54,553 nucleotides of DNA from Actinomycetes bacterium (GTDB lineage: Bacteria > Actinomycetota > Actinomycetes > JAHEKZ01): the NCBI GenBank assembly GCA_027118455.1, contig JAJAYZ010000048.1:1-54553 (forward strand), written 5' to 3'. The notes under the pieces are model-generated. The model saw only the letters and a list, made by a program, of their open reading frames with translations. It made no database searches and had not been told where the DNA came from. Position 1 is the first letter of the stretch. Every line of letters begins with the position of its first letter. Positions 44,947-54,553 of this stretch are shown here, in pieces. Both the position numbers and the translations under genes were made by a program.

Positions 44947-44959
44947 ACGATTGCCTCCC

Positions 44960-47536
44960 ATGGAGCCGTCGAACCCCACCAATGCCCGCCTTCCCGACAA
45001 GCCGTCCATCGACGGTATCGAGGCGGCGTGGCAGCAGGCGTGGGAGGAACAGGGCACCTACCGCTTCGATCGCACCAAGAACCGCGACGAGATCTACTCG
45101 ATCGACACTCCCCCGCCAACGGTCAGCGGCTCACTGCACGTCGGACACGTCTTCAGCTACACCCACACCGACACGATCGCCCGCTACCAGCGCATGCGTG
45201 GACGCGAGGTCTTCTACCCGATGGGGTGGGACGACAACGGCCTGCCCACCGAGCGCCGCGTGCAGAACTACTACGGCGTCCGGTGTGAGCCAACGCTTCC
45301 GTATGACGCCGACTTCGAACCGCCCACTGAGCACGGCAAGCAGCAGATCCCGATCTCGCGACGCAACTTCGTCGAACTGTGTGAGCGGCTCACCGAAGAG
45401 GACGAGAAGGTATTCGAGGCGCTTTGGCGCCAACTGGGTCTGAGCGTTGACTGGTCGATGACCTACCAGACCATCGACGCGCGGGCCCGTGCTGTGTCGC
45501 AGCGCGCGTTCCTGCACAACCTCGCCCGCGGCGAGGCGTACCAGGCCGAAGCTCCCACCCTGTGGGATGTCTCGTTCCGCACCGCGGTCGCGCAGGCCGA
45601 GCTTGAGGACCGCGAGCGCGACAGCGCCTATCACGCGATCACCTTCCACCGGCCCGATGGCGAAGTCATCACGATCGATACAACGCGCCCTGAACTGATC
45701 CCCGCCTGCGTCGCGTTGGTCGCTCACCCCGACGACGCGCGATATCAGCCACTCTTCGGCAGCAAGGTCCGCACGCCGATCTTCGGCGTGGAGGTACCGA
45801 TCCTCGCCCACCACCTTGCCGACCCTGAGAAGGGCACCGGCATCGCGATGATCTGTACGTTCGGTGACACCACCGACGTCACTTGGTGGCGCGAGTTGAA
45901 CCTGCCAACCAGGGCGATCATCGGACGCGACGGACGGGTCATCGCCGACGTGCCGGACGCGATCACCGCCGGTGACGGCCGCTCAGCCTACGCCCGGCTG
46001 GCCGGGTCGACGGTGTTCACCGCCAAGCAGACCATCGTCGAGATGCTGCGCGAGAACGGCGACCTCATCGGCGACCCACGCCCGATCAAACACGCGGTGA
46101 AGTTCTTCGAAAAGGGAGACAAGCCACTCGAGATCGTCAGCACCCGGCAGTGGTACATCCGCAACGGTGGCCGGGACGAGCTGCTCCGCGAACGGCTCCT
46201 GGCCCGCGGGGCCGAGCTGCACTGGCACCCGGCCCACATGAAGGTGCGCTACGACAACTGGGTCTCCGGCCTCAACGGTGACTGGCTCATCTCCCGCCAG
46301 CGATTCTTCGGCGTCCCGCTGCCGCTCTGGTACCGGCTCGACACCAATGAAGAACCGATCTACGACGACCCCATCACTCCAGCGGAGAACGCGCTGCCCA
46401 TCGATCCTCAGTCTGAGGTTCCGCCTGGATTCAGCGAGGACCAGCGTGGGGCAGCTGGCGGCTTCATCGGCGACCCCGATGTCATGGATACCTGGGCCAC
46501 GTCGTCCCTCACTCCGCAGATCGCCGGCGGCTGGTCGTTCGATGACGACCTGTACGCCCGCGTCTTTCCCATGAACCTTCGCCCACAGGCGCACGAAATC
46601 ATCCGTACCTGGCTTTTCTCGTCCGTCGTCCGGGCCAACGCCCAACACGATGTTGTGCCGTGGAGCGACATCGCGATCTCCGGCTGGATTCTTGACCCCG
46701 ACCGCAAGAAGATGAGCAAGTCCAAGGGCAACGTGGTGACGCCCATGGACCTGCTCGAAGAGTACGGTTCCGACGGCGTCCGCTACTGGGCAGCCAGCGG
46801 CCGCCCAGGCACCGACACCGCGTTCGACGTCGGTCAGATGAAGGTCGGCCGCCGACTTGCGATCAAGGTGCTCAACGCCAGCAAGTTCGTCCTGGGCGTT
46901 GGCGCAGATGCCTCACTCGCGTTCGATGCATCGGCTATCACCGAACCGCTCGACCGAGCGCTGTTGGCCAGGCTTGCCGACGTCGTCGGTGAGGCGACCC
47001 GGGCTTTCGACGACTACAACTACACCAAGGCCCTTGAGTCAGCCGAGTCGTTCTTCTGGTCATTCACCGATGACTATGTCGAGCTGGTGAAGGAGCGGGC
47101 CTACCGCGATGCATCCGACGCCGGCGCGCGCTCGGCGCGAGCCACGCTTGCCACTGCGCTGTCGGTGTTGCACCGACTCTTCGCACCAGTACTACCGTTC
47201 GTCACCGAAGAGGTGTGGTCCTGGTGGCAGGAAGGCTCGGTGCACCGCTCCCGATGGCCGAGTATCGACGACGTGCGCGCCGCTGCCGGCGACGGCAACG
47301 CCACACTGATCGACACCGTCTCCGCGGTGCTCGGCGACATCCGCAAGGCCAAGTCGGACGCGAAGGCCTCTATGCGCACCGAAGTCAGTCGAGCGGAGGT
47401 CCGCGCCTCGGCTGCTCAGGTCGCACTGCTCGAGGGCGCCCGAAGCGACCTCGCCGCCGTTGGTCGGATCGCCACTCTCGACCTCGTGGACGGCGCTGCT
47501 GAACTGACCGTCACCGTGGAACTCGCCCCGTCCTAG
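44960..47536 (+). CDS. valS: Valyl-tRNA synthetase
   Basis: 858 residues from the ATG at 44960; the longer frame would overlap folC. Class I synthetase charging tRNA-Val. Signature HVGH at residues 60-63, KMSKS at 584-588. The CP1 editing domain contains [20 protein letters not shown]. The C-terminus ends in a short coiled-coil-like arm ([21 protein letters not shown]) that is reduced compared with long ValRS forms. The only plus-strand housekeeping gene in this part of the window. Confidence 0.97.
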   Translation: MEPSNPTNARLPDKPSIDGIEAAWQQAWEEQGTYRFDRTKNRDEIYSIDTPPPTVSGSLHVGHVFSYTHTDTIARYQRMRGREVFYPMGWDDNGLPTERRVQNYYGVRCEPTLPYDADFEPPTEHGKQQIPISRRNFVELCERLTEEDEKVFEALWRQLGLSVDWSMTYQTIDARARAVSQRAFLHNLARGEAYQAEAPTLWDVSFRTAVAQAELEDRERDSAYHAITFHRPDGEVITIDTTRPELIPACVALVAHPDDARYQPLFGSKVRTPIFGVEVPILAHHLADPEKGTGIAMICTFGDTTDVTWWRELNLPTRAIIGRDGRVIADVPDAITAGDGRSAYARLAGSTVFTAKQTIVEMLRENGDLIGDPRPIKHAVKFFEKGDKPLEIVSTRQWYIRNGGRDELLRERLLARGAELHWHPAHMKVRYDNWVSGLNGDWLISRQRFFGVPLPLWYRLDTNEEPIYDDPITPAENALPIDPQSEVPPGFSEDQRGAAGGFIGDPDVMDTWATSSLTPQIAGGWSFDDDLYARVFPMNLRPQAHEIIRTWLFSSVVRANAQHDVVPWSDIAISGWILDPDRKKMSKSKGNVVTPMDLLEEYGSDGVRYWAASGRPGTDTAFDVGQMKVGRRLAIKVLNASKFVLGVGADASLAFDASAITEPLDRALLARLADVVGEATRAFDDYNYTKALESAESFFWSFTDDYVELVKERAYRDASDAGARSARATLATALSVLHRLFAPVLPFVTEEVWSWWQEGSVHRSRWPSIDDVRAAAGDGNATLIDTVSAVLGDIRKAKSDAKASMRTEVSRAEVRASAAQVALLEGARSDLAAVGRIATLDLVDGAAELTVTVELAPS

Positions 47537-47628
47537 CCGGTCGGGCGGGTTTCTTCGGGCTCAAGCGCCCCAGGCGTCCTGTCGATCCTGATCGGTAAGG
47601 CGCAACTCTGCGCCAGATCGGGAGCGCC

Positions 47629-48294
47629 ATGAACGGCAACGACGACTTCTTCGGTGGCTCGATCAACCCGGCCCCGGTGCCCAGCCCAGGCGTCCTGCGG
47701 GGAACCCACATCTACGCACCGCCCGGCTCACCCGCTGCCCCAGTCAAGACGGCACACACACCAGCGGTGCCCATCATCCTTGTCGTCGTCGGTGCACTTT
47801 TAGCAGTCGCGGCCTTCCTCGGCTACCGAGTGATGACGGCTGGCACCGATATCGTTCTACCGGACGAACTGCTCGGCATGGAGCGCGTCGACCCCGAATC
47901 CCAGGTGGCCCAAGAGGTCGAGCGCAGCTGGTCCCAGCTGGAGACCTACATCGGCAAGGACATCGATCTGCAGGTCGGCATGTACACCAATGGAGCACAG
48001 GTGTTGATCGTGGCCGCAGCTGAGGAGGGGGTCGGCGATGCCGCGGAGCAGGACGACTACTTCGCCGGCTTCACAGAAGGCTTCGGCGGGTCGCTGCCGC
48101 AAGCAAAGTTGATGGAGGCAGATGCAGGTTCACACGGTGGCCGCATGCAGTGCATCGATATGACCAGCGCTGGCAGAACTGCTGGCGCCTGCACCTGGGT
48201 TGCCAAAGACACATTCGGCTTCGTGGTACTGACCTCACCGGAAACCGATACGGCGGAGGCGACGCGCACCGTGCGTGAAGCGATCGAGCGGTAG
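47629..48294 (+). CDS. Single-pass membrane protein, function unknown
   Basis: 221 residues. Pro-rich cytoplasmic N-terminus (about 45 residues), a membrane segment at about 47-69 (VPIILVVVGALLAVAAFLGY), and an outer domain. The outer domain has two cysteines spaced to form a disulfide (MQCIDMTSAGRTAGACTW) and a late FGFVVLTSPETD block. I do not recognise a family beyond general actinobacterial secreted-domain proteins. It follows valS by 92 bases and converges on clpX with only a 6-base gap. Confidence 0.8.
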   Translation: MNGNDDFFGGSINPAPVPSPGVLRGTHIYAPPGSPAAPVKTAHTPAVPIILVVVGALLAVAAFLGYRVMTAGTDIVLPDELLGMERVDPESQVAQEVERSWSQLETYIGKDIDLQVGMYTNGAQVLIVAAAEEGVGDAAEQDDYFAGFTEGFGGSLPQAKLMEADAGSHGGRMQCIDMTSAGRTAGACTWVAKDTFGFVVLTSPETDTAEATRTVREAIER

Positions 48295-48300
48295 CGCGGT

Positions 48301-49581
48301 CTACGCTGACTTCTCGCGCCGCTCGCGCTTGGACTCTTTCTCACGCTGGACGAGAGTGGGGTAGACATGCTCGAGGACGACATCGCGAGTGATGACGACG
48401 CGCGCAACATCCTCGCGACTAGGCACCTCGTACATGACCGCAAGGAGCACCTCTTCGAGGATGGCGCGTAGCCCGCGGGCTCCGGTGCCTCGCATGATCG
48501 CCTGTTCGGCAATGGCTTCGAGGGCGTCCTCGGTGAACTCCAGCTCGACGTCGTCGAGCTCGAAGAGCTTGACGTACTGCTTGACGAGGGCGTTCTTCGG
48601 CTCGGTGAGAATCTGCTGGATGTCTTCGGGCCGCAACCGTTGCACCGCGGTGAGCACCGGGAGGCGACCGACAAACTCGGGAATCATGCCGAACTTGCCG
48701 AGGTCTTCTGGCTTGACTTCGCCGAAGATGTCCTTTGCGTCGCGCTCGGCTTTTCCCTCGATCTCGCCGCCGAAGCCGATCCCCTTCTTGCCGACCCGCT
48801 GGTTGATGATGTGCTCGAGGCCATCGAATGCCCCACCGACGATGAAGAGGACATTGGTGGTGTCGATTTGGATGAACTCCTGGTGCGGGTGCTTGCGACC
48901 GCCCTGGGGCGGAACCGACGCCGTTGTGCCCTCGAGGATCTTCAGCAGCGCTTGCTGGACGCCTTCACCTGAGACGTCGCGAGTGATCGAAGGGTTCTCG
49001 CTCTTGCGGGCGATCTTGTCGATCTCGTCGATGTAGATGATGCCCTGCTCGGCCTTCTTGACGTCGTAGTCAGCAGCCTGGATCAACTTCAGCAGAATGT
49101 TCTCGACGTCCTCGCCGACGTAGCCCGCCTCCGTCAGTGCGGTGGCATCGGCGATCGCAAACGGGACGTTGAGCATCCGGGCGAGCGTCTGCGCGAGCAG
49201 CGTCTTGCCACAGCCGGTGGGGCCGAGGAGCAGGATGTTCGACTTAGCGAGTTCGACGGAGTCGTCGCCCTTACGCGCGGTTTCGTCGGCGCGCAGCCGC
49301 TTGTAATGGTTGTAGACCGCGACAGCGAGCGCCTTCTTCGCGGTGTCTTGGCCGATGACGTACTCGCCGAGGAAGTCGTAGATCTCGCGCGGCTTGGGCA
49401 GCTCATCGAAGGTGACCTCGGTGGACTCCGAGAGTTCTTCTTCGATGATCTCGTTGCAGAGGTCGATGCACTCGTCGCAGATGTAGACGCCGGGGCCAGC
49501 AATGAGCTTCTTGACCTGCTTCTGGCTCTTTCCGCAGAACGAGCACTTGAGCAGATCGCCGCTCTCACCGATGCGTGCCAC
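48301..49581 (-). CDS. clpX: ClpX ATPase subunit of Clp protease
   Basis: 426 residues. AAA+ unfoldase feeding ClpP. N-terminal zinc domain with Cys13, Cys16, Cys35 and Cys38. Walker A GPTGCGKT at residues 120-127, Walker [13 protein letters not shown], and the ClpP-binding loop in [11 protein letters not shown]. Starts [13 protein letters not shown]. It is read in the same direction as clpP2 and clpP1 but lies downstream with a 150-base gap, so it may have its own promoter. Confidence 0.98.
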   Translation of the reverse strand: MARIGESGDLLKCSFCGKSQKQVKKLIAGPGVYICDECIDLCNEIIEEELSESTEVTFDELPKPREIYDFLGEYVIGQDTAKKALAVAVYNHYKRLRADETARKGDDSVELAKSNILLLGPTGCGKTLLAQTLARMLNVPFAIADATALTEAGYVGEDVENILLKLIQAADYDVKKAEQGIIYIDEIDKIARKSENPSITRDVSGEGVQQALLKILEGTTASVPPQGGRKHPHQEFIQIDTTNVLFIVGGAFDGLEHIINQRVGKKGIGFGGEIEGKAERDAKDIFGEVKPEDLGKFGMIPEFVGRLPVLTAVQRLRPEDIQQILTEPKNALVKQYVKLFELDDVELEFTEDALEAIAEQAIMRGTGARGLRAILEEVLLAVMYEVPSREDVARVVITRDVVLEHVYPTLVQREKESKRERREKSA

Positions 49582-49733
49582 GTGACTCCCTTACTCGGAC
49601 CGGCTTCGGATCTGACGTCGTGCTCAACTGTGCTGGCGTCCCGGAGGGCGTCGCACCCACCGACGGTACCCCTTGACGGCCGCGTTTACCTGCTGTGAGG
49701 CCTGGCGAGTCGCCCGATCAGCCCCCTTCGCGA

Positions 49734-50405
49734 TCAGAGGGAGACCGCGCTCTTGCGGCTGCTGATCACCTGGTCGACGATGCCGTAGGCCTTGGCGTCC
49801 TCGGCGGTGAGGATCTTGTCGCGCTCGATGTCGTGACGCACGTCCTCGGGGGTCTTCCCCGTGTGCTGAGCAAGAATCCCTTCCATCTCCAAGCGCATGC
49901 GCAAAATCTCGTTCGCTTGGATCTCGATGTCTGAACCCTGGCCACCGCCCTCGGTATAGGGCTGGTGGATCAGGATGCGTGAGTGAGGCAGGGCCGAGCG
50001 CTTACCGGCACTTCCGGCTGCAAGCAGCACGGCAGCGGCCGACGCGGCCTGGCCGAGACAGACGGTGTGCACGTGCGGCTTGATGAACTGCATCGTGTCG
50101 TAGATCGCCGTCATGGCGGTGTACGAACCACCGGGTGAGTTGATGTAGATCGAGATGTCGCGATCAGGGTCCATCGACTCAAGACAAAGCAGTTGTGCCA
50201 TCACGTCGTCAGCGGATGCGTCGTCGATCTGCACACCGAGGAAAATGATCCGCTCTTCGAAGAGCTTGGTGTACGGGTTGTGCACGCGCTCGCCCTGGGC
50301 GGTGCGCTCACGGAACTCCGGAAGGATGTAGCGCGCTTGCGGACTTGCTCGCATGGCGTCGCCGATCGTGGGGCTTGCGCTCCACAGCCTGCTCGGGGTG
50401 CTCAC
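49734..50405 (-). CDS. clpP2: ClpP2 protease subunit
   Basis: 223 residues; GTG start at 50405 with GAAGGA upstream. Catalytic triad Ser122 ([13 protein letters not shown]), His147 (ILIHQP) and Asp196. The oligomerisation block [23 protein letters not shown] is clear. In actinomycetes ClpP1 and ClpP2 form a mixed 14-mer, and both are usually needed. It lies 54 bases after clpP1. Confidence 0.96.
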   Translation of the reverse strand: MSTPSRLWSASPTIGDAMRASPQARYILPEFRERTAQGERVHNPYTKLFEERIIFLGVQIDDASADDVMAQLLCLESMDPDRDISIYINSPGGSYTAMTAIYDTMQFIKPHVHTVCLGQAASAAAVLLAAGSAGKRSALPHSRILIHQPYTEGGGQGSDIEIQANEILRMRLEMEGILAQHTGKTPEDVRHDIERDKILTAEDAKAYGIVDQVISSRKSAVSL

Positions 50406-50459
50406 GGTGGTGGGGTCCTTCCGTCGAAGTCGAGTCGGTGCGGCGGGTGGGCGGGTGGG

Positions 50460-51119
50460 TCAGGCCTTCGTTCCGCCGCTGCCGGCGACGTCTCGCGCCT
50501 GGGTGACGACATGGTCGACGAAGCCGTACTCCTTGGCCTCATCGGCGGTGAACCAACGGTCACGGTCGGAGTCGGACTCGATCGCATCGAGCGGCTGACC
50601 GGTGTGGACTGCGATCAGCTCGGCCATCTTCTTCTTCGTGTAGAGCATTTGCTCGGCTTGGATCTTGATGTCGGACGCCGTACCGCCGATGCCACCAGAT
50701 GGCTGGTGCATCATGATCCGCGCGTGCGGCAGTGCGTACCGCTTGCCCTCGGTACCGGCGCAGAGCAGGAACTGCCCCATCGACGCCGCCAGGCCCATCG
50801 CGACGGTCGCCACATCGCAGGGGACGAACTGCATCGTGTCGTAGATGGCCATACCGGCCGAGACCGAACCGCCTGGGGAGTTGATGTAGAGGTAGATGTC
50901 CTTCTCAGGGTCTTCGGCGGCCAGCAACAGCATTTGCGCCGAGAGCGCATTGGCGATGGTGTCCTCGACCTGAGAGCCGAGGAAGATGATCCGCTCGCGC
51001 AACAGGCGCTGGTAGACGGAGTCGTCGAATCCGGTTGGCTGAGACTGCGGAGCCCGCGCCATGGGGTCAGTTGACCCCGGAAGCAGCAGGGGATGGCCGG
51101 TCGTCGCGCTGTCGGTCAC
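50460..51119 (-). CDS. clpP1: ClpP1 protease subunit
   Basis: 219 residues from the GTG at 51119, chosen because AAAGGTGG lies just upstream and a TAGGGT -10-like hexamer around 51150 would fall inside the longer frame. Triad Ser113 (LAASMGQF), His138 (IMMHQP) and Asp186. It pairs with ClpP2 next to it. Transcription is shielded from tig by the hairpin at 51164-51199. Confidence 0.95.
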   Translation of the reverse strand: MTDSATTGHPLLLPGSTDPMARAPQSQPTGFDDSVYQRLLRERIIFLGSQVEDTIANALSAQMLLLAAEDPEKDIYLYINSPGGSVSAGMAIYDTMQFVPCDVATVAMGLAASMGQFLLCAGTEGKRYALPHARIMMHQPSGGIGGTASDIKIQAEQMLYTKKKMAELIAVHTGQPLDAIESDSDRDRWFTADEAKEYGFVDHVVTQARDVAGSGGTKA

Positions 51120-51163
51120 GAGTCCACCTTTCACATCAAGGACGTACATCGACCCTAACGTCG

Positions 51164-51199
51164 GAACACCCCGGCGCCATCCGAAGGGCCGGGGTGTTC
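51164..51199 (-). terminator. Strong 12-bp hairpin after tig
   Basis: gaacaccccggc (51164-51175) pairs perfectly with gccggggtgttc (51188-51199) around a 12-base loop. It starts 30 bases after the tig stop and before the clpP1 start. It is a GC-rich terminator without a clear T-run, and it also lies near the clpP1 promoter region. Confidence 0.75.
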
Positions 51200-51229
51200 G
51201 CTGACGGATGAAAGGGAGTAGGGCAACTA

Positions 51230-52576
51230 CTACTGCTGCTGCTCCTCGGAGGGCGTCTCGTCGGCCTGTGCCTCGTCGGCAGCTTCAACTTCGGCAACTT
51301 CGGCGGCGTCGGCAACATCCTCAGAACTGGCCGAGAGCTCGACGACGGCGCCGGCAGAGTCGCGGACCGTCGCAGACTCAAGCACCACCGATAGCGCCTT
51401 CGACCGGCGGACGTCACCGACGATCGCACCAACCTGGCCGGCCTGGGCGACGGCCTGGGCGAACTGGTCGGGCGTCATGCCGTACTGGGGCGCCTGACGA
51501 ATGAGGTACTCGGTGACCTCAGCCTGAGTGACCTCGACGTCATCGCGGTCGGCCAAGGTGTCCAGCACGAGGTCGCGGGTCAATGACTCGCGTACCTGGT
51601 TCTCGAACTCGGCCTTGTGGTCATCGTCGCCGTGACCGTCCCCGAAGTGGTCAGCCAGCGTGCTGGCGACGACACCCTCAGGAAGCGGCACGTCGACAGC
51701 CTCGATCAGTGCCGCCAGTACAGCGTCGCGGGCGGCCATCAACTGCTCAACCTTCTTGCGCGGCTCCAGCTCGCTGCGGACTGTGTCCCTGAGTTCGTCG
51801 AGAGTGTCGAACTCACTGACCGTCTGAGCGAAGTCGTCGTCGAGTTCGGGAAGCTCGCGCTCGCGGACCGACACGACGGTGACGGTGACCTCGACCTCCT
51901 GGCCCTCGTGCTCACCGGTCTCGGGGGTGACCGGAAAAGTAGCGTCCTCACCTTCCTTCAGGCCCTCAATCGCCTCGTCGAGGCCGGGAAGAAGCCCCTC
52001 ACTGCCAGCTTCGTACGTGAGTCCAGCCGCAGAGAGGTCCTCAACCGGCTCGCCGTCCTTCGTGGACACCAATGTGAGTGACAGCAGGTCACCGGTGGTT
52101 GTCCCGCGGTCGACCGGCTTCAGTGTCGCGAAGCGCTGACGCAGCTCGTCGAGCTGGGCGTCGATGTCGGCGTCGGCGACCTCGACCACCTCGACCTCAA
52201 CCTCGAGGGTGGCAAAGTCGGGGAGCTCGATGGCCGGGCGGACGTCAACCTCAGCCGTGAATGTCAGGGCCACGCCGTCGGAGAACTCGCCGATCTCGAC
52301 GTCGGGCTGCCCGAGCACCTTGAGGTCGTTCTCGGTGACGGCATCGCCGTAGGCGCGCGGCAGCGCCTCGTTCACTGCCTCGTCGAGCACTGCTCCGCGT
52401 CCGACGCGCTGGTCGATGAGGCTGGCCGGCACCTTGCCCTTGCGGAAGCCAGGGACGGTGATTTGCGAGGCGATCTTCTTGTAGGCCGAGTCGACGCTGG
52501 GCTTCAGCTCGTCGAACGGGACCTCGACAGATAGCCGGACGCGGGTAGGGCTCAGGGTCTCGACGTCGCTCTTCAC
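51230..52576 (-). CDS. tig: Trigger factor chaperone
   Basis: 448 residues. Ribosome-bound prolyl isomerase/chaperone that meets nascent chains. The N-terminal ribosome-binding signature is [17 protein letters not shown]; the FKBP-type domain lies around residues 155-245 ([15 protein letters not shown]), and the C-terminal helical arms follow. The tail is Glu/Ala-rich and ends EEQQQ. The tig-clpP1-clpP2-clpX order is classical. Confidence 0.96.
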   Translation of the reverse strand: MKSDVETLSPTRVRLSVEVPFDELKPSVDSAYKKIASQITVPGFRKGKVPASLIDQRVGRGAVLDEAVNEALPRAYGDAVTENDLKVLGQPDVEIGEFSDGVALTFTAEVDVRPAIELPDFATLEVEVEVVEVADADIDAQLDELRQRFATLKPVDRGTTTGDLLSLTLVSTKDGEPVEDLSAAGLTYEAGSEGLLPGLDEAIEGLKEGEDATFPVTPETGEHEGQEVEVTVTVVSVRERELPELDDDFAQTVSEFDTLDELRDTVRSELEPRKKVEQLMAARDAVLAALIEAVDVPLPEGVVASTLADHFGDGHGDDDHKAEFENQVRESLTRDLVLDTLADRDDVEVTQAEVTEYLIRQAPQYGMTPDQFAQAVAQAGQVGAIVGDVRRSKALSVVLESATVRDSAGAVVELSASSEDVADAAEVAEVEAADEAQADETPSEEQQQ

Positions 52577-52648
52577 GTGCCTGGATGCTCCTCGTTCGCC
52601 CGGACGACGCCGGGTGATGTCACAGAGACCGGTCGGCCTTGTGGTGGG

Positions 52649-52721
52649 TCGGGGCGGGGAGAGTCGAACTCCCGATCTCCTGCTCCCAAAGCAGGCGCGC
52701 TAGCCACTACGCTACGCCCCG
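52649..52721 (-). tRNA. tRNA-Pro (anticodon TGG)
   Basis: 73 bases with acceptor CGGGGCG pairing with CGCCCCG and discriminator A. The anticodon stem CCTGC/GCAGG encloses TTTGGGA, anticodon TGG. T-loop TTCGACT is present. CCA is not encoded. It lies 72 bases upstream of tig. Confidence 0.93.
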
Positions 52722-52783
52722 TCGCGGACGGCTAGTCTAGATGCCGACCGCTGACCACCGAACGTCGGTCGATCGGTGGCATC

Positions 52784-52857
52784 GCGGGTGTAGCTCAATG
52801 GTAGAGCCCCAGCCTTCCAAGCTGGCCATGCCGGTTCGATCCCGGTCACCCGCTCCA
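52784..52857 (+). tRNA. tRNA-Gly (anticodon TCC), CCA encoded
   Basis: 74 bases with acceptor GCGGGTG/CACCCGC, discriminator T and an encoded CCA end. The anticodon stem CCAGC/GCTGG encloses CTTCCAA, anticodon TCC; the T-loop is TTCGATC. Its 3' end is followed directly by accessory DNA, the usual arrangement at an integration site. Confidence 0.95.
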
Positions 52858-52864
52858 ACCCCCT

Positions 52865-53210
52865 GACCAGCACAAACACCTCATCCCGTTGAACAAGGTT
52901 CAAATCATCCGCATCACATTTCGCTCCACGACGTCGCCGGCTGAGCGTGGCCGTGGAATACCCTAAGGACTCTTCCGGCACCTTTCCCGTGATGGCCAAT
53001 TTCCGACCGTCCCGGGCAATGACTCCGAAACTCGCATCGACTGATGTTCGAACCGCTTCTTGCCCGTAGGCCCGATCAAGAATCGGATTGAACGAGACAG
53101 TCATGAACACCTCAGCTCGCATCTTGCCGTCAGAGAACTGACACGCCGGGACTGGATAAGGAGCCCGCAGCCAGCTGATCTTGCTGCTCAGTGACAGGTC
53201 CCCGTGGATC
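52865..53210 (-). pseudogene. Remnant of a possible S8 subtilisin-like peptidase, C-terminal part
   Basis: About 110 residues in frame with SKISWLRAPYPVP, DGKMRAEVFMTVSFNPIL and YGQEAVRTSVDASFGVI. This pattern resembles, from memory, the C-terminal half of S8 peptidases that pair with an AAA ATPase. No catalytic domain is present; the reading frame upstream is replaced by the IS3 element, and the tail after about residue 75 loses resemblance. I treat it as a degraded gene cut by the insertion. The family assignment is tentative. Confidence 0.4.
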
Positions 53211-53219
53211 GGTCCGGGG

Positions 53220-54050
53220 TCATTGAGAGTTTTCGTGTGATGGTTGGTGCGTGCAGTTTCCAGCGTAGTGGGCTGGGGTGGCGTATCCGAGCGCACTGTG
53301 TGGTCGGACGTGGTTGTACTCGATACGCCAGTCGCCGATGACGACTTGGGCTTCGAGCACGGTGCGGAAGTGATTCAGATTCAAGCATTCGTCGCGCAGT
53401 CGTGAGTGGAAAGATTCGACCCACGGGTTCTGCCAGGGACAGCCTGGGTCGATGAAGATGATTCCGGTGCGGTCATCACACCAGTTGGCCAGTGCAACGC
53501 AGACCAGTTCTGGTCCGTTGTCGCAGCGGATCGCCATTGGGAACACACCTCGGGTTAAGGCGATGTGTTCAAGTTCGTCGGCGAGGTCTTGTCCGGTGAT
53601 CGAGCGAGAAATCTGCCCACCGAGAACTTCGCGGGTGTGTTCATCGATGATGTTGGCCACCTTGAACGGGCGCCCATCGGTGGTGCTGTCGAACTGGAAA
53701 TCGATGGCCCACACCATGTTTGGCGCCACCGCCTTGACCGGGGCCGAAGTCGAGGTGCCAGCACGTTTACGGCGCACCCGCCTGCGAACCCGTAAGCCCT
53801 CTTCCCGCCACAACCGTTGAATCTTCTTACGGCCCACCCGATAGCCGCAGCCCCGCACGTGGACCAAGGCGCGGCGCTGACCCCACCGCGGATGCTTCGA
53901 CGCGAACGTGCGTAGCTCTGCCCGCAGCGGAGCGTCTGGATCATCTGGGGTCGCGTCCGCTGACAGATGACGGTGGGTGGATCGATGTTGCCCGACCAGC
54001 CGGCAAGCGCGCCGTTCACTCATGCCCAGCTCACGCTGCACCATGATCAC
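53220..54050 (-). CDS. IS3-family transposase OrfB (DDE integrase domain)
   Basis: 276 residues from the first Met; the working protein is probably an OrfAB fusion made by -1 slippage near the end of orfA, after which the frame continues LLGPARKKAAVIMVQREL. Catalytic Asp117 (WAIDFQFD), Asp177 (RCDNGPE) and Glu212 (NPWVESFHS) are all present, D to E spacing 35. The HTH_21 helix is at SERRACRLVGQHRST. It looks intact. Confidence 0.92.
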   Translation of the reverse strand: MIMVQRELGMSERRACRLVGQHRSTHRHLSADATPDDPDAPLRAELRTFASKHPRWGQRRALVHVRGCGYRVGRKKIQRLWREEGLRVRRRVRRKRAGTSTSAPVKAVAPNMVWAIDFQFDSTTDGRPFKVANIIDEHTREVLGGQISRSITGQDLADELEHIALTRGVFPMAIRCDNGPELVCVALANWCDDRTGIIFIDPGCPWQNPWVESFHSRLRDECLNLNHFRTVLEAQVVIGDWRIEYNHVRPHSALGYATPAHYAGNCTHQPSHENSQ

Positions 54051-54073
54051 GGCGGCCTTCTTGCGGGCCGGGC

Positions 54074-54355
54074 CTAAAAGTTTCCCCGGGCGATCTCCTT
54101 CAACGCGGCCTTGTCCAGCTCCGCGTCGGCCAGCAGCCGCTTCAAGGTGGTGTTCTCCTTCTCCAGCTCCTTCAACCGCTTGGCGTCGTCGGCTTTCAAC
54201 CCGCCGTACTGATTACGCCACCGGTAGTAGGTCTGCTCGGAGATATCAAGTTCCTTGCACACCGTGAGCACGTCCGCGCCCTGCCCGAGACGAACTTCCG
54301 CCTCACGCAACTTTCGGACGACCTGCTCAGGGGTGTGGTGTCGTCTCTTCGCCAT
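54074..54355 (-). CDS. IS3-family transposase OrfA (helix-turn-helix)
   Basis: 93 residues. HTPEQVVRKLREAEVRLGQG and ISEQTYYRWRNQYGG form the HTH_8-type domain. A leucine-zipper-like ELEKENTTLKRLLADAELDK follows. The end is EIARGNF with stop TAG. The heptamer-like AAACTTTT just before the stop is a candidate -1 slippage site into orfB. Confidence 0.92.
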   Translation of the reverse strand: MAKRRHHTPEQVVRKLREAEVRLGQGADVLTVCKELDISEQTYYRWRNQYGGLKADDAKRLKELEKENTTLKRLLADAELDKAALKEIARGNF

Positions 54356-54413
54356 AGTCGAATCAGAGCCCTCCTGCCCGTCACGGGCAACAGACTCTCA
54401 AACACCCTGGACC

Positions 54414-54553
54414 AACCAGAAGGGACCATGCCAGGATCACGCCACCGCGATCCGGTCCTCAAACGCCAACAGATCCCCTCCAAGGTGACCCGGTGATCGT
54501 TCCACGGACGCCTACGCCGACCAGCATCGATTAAAAATCGCCGTCTCCAGGAC
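54414..54553 (-). pseudogene. IS5-family (DUF4096-type) transposase N-terminal fragment
   Basis: About 45 residues in frame on the minus strand, RRPWNDHRVTLEGICWRLRTGSRWRD, which matches the usual start of IS5-group transposases (roughly RPWSDHR...GILWRLRTG.PWRD). The frame is cut exactly where the IS3 inverted repeat begins at 54413; it also runs off the window edge. The other half is not found on the far side of the IS3 element. Confidence 0.7.

Larger units (their letters stand above)
53211..54413 (-). mobile_element. Complete IS3-family insertion sequence (about 1203 bp)
   Basis: Terminal inverted repeats: left ggtccggggtcattgagagt from 53211, right reads on the other strand ggtccagggtgtttgagagt to 54413, with 17 of 20 positions alike. 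Inside are orfA and orfB in overlapping frames. No obvious target-site duplication flanks it (atc on the left, aac on the right), which suggests a deletion next to one end, or later change. Confidence 0.85.

Noticed and set aside
44917..44959. T-box or riboswitch upstream of valS
   Set aside because: The whole gap to folC is 43 bases, too short for a T-box.
52712..52860. Open frame antisense to tRNA-Gly ending in VTGIEPAW...
   Set aside because: This is the classic false protein read from the reverse strand of a tRNA; only the part beyond 52865 has protein-like features.

Overview
The window is high-GC DNA from an actinomycete (Actinomycetota). The gene orders mreB-mreC-mreD-mrdA-rodA, rne-rplU-rpmA-obgE-proB, nadD-LytR_C-rsfS, leuS-degV-...-comEA-comEC, folC-DUF4233-ndk and clpX-clpP2-clpP1-tig are typical of the phylum. 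A Micrococcales-type genome is my best guess, but it is not proven. Most of the sequence is conserved housekeeping chromosome read on the minus strand.

Layout. 1-6563: competence genes (comEC cut by the window edge, comEA), a small plus-strand secreted protein, degV and leuS. 6564-22190: an accessory block lying between leuS and a tRNA-Ala. It holds a diguanylate cyclase, an agmatine deiminase remnant, a DinB protein and an orphan spermidine/putrescine-type binding protein. Next comes a tightly coupled minus-strand amine-catabolism operon (flavin monooxygenase, RidA-like, DUF1028, M20 amidohydrolase, histamine/trimethylamine-dehydrogenase-type flavoprotein, cupin, broken aldehyde dehydrogenase, LysR). 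The block ends with a metal-resistance module (CDF / CmtR-like ArsR / CDF), a lipoprotein and a decayed ccsB remnant. 22194-30843: tRNA-Ala, phosphatase, rsfS, LytR_C protein, nadD, a 47-residue membrane protein, proA, a striking repeat region, a small conserved protein, proB, obgE, rpmA and rplU. 31048-42551: RNase E/G, two paired radical-SAM genes, and the rod-shape/elongasome cluster. 42677-52576: ndk, DUF4233, folC, divergent valS, a membrane protein, clpX, clpP2, clpP1 and tig. 52649-54553: tRNA-Pro, tRNA-Gly, then a mobile-element graveyard: a possible S8-peptidase remnant, a complete IS3-family element, and an IS5-family remnant.

The most interesting part is 8919-18693. The flavoprotein at 12885-14972 has the cysteine that links FMN in trimethylamine dehydrogenase and the four iron-sulfur cysteines. 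Its three substrate-bowl positions read Gln/Trp/Asp, which I recall as the histamine dehydrogenase pattern. Its operon adds Rid, DUF1028, M20 and FMO partners whose joint role I cannot assign from known pathways. The locus looks partly decayed: the aldehyde dehydrogenase has lost about 30 residues plus the reading frame, agmatine deiminase is a fragment, and the binding protein has no ABC permease or ATPase nearby. A T-N11-A palindrome upstream of the operon suits the LysR regulator.

Several gene starts were moved from the longest ORF to positions supported by ribosome binding sites, gene overlaps or family alignment. Family assignments are from memory of the families, without database searches.
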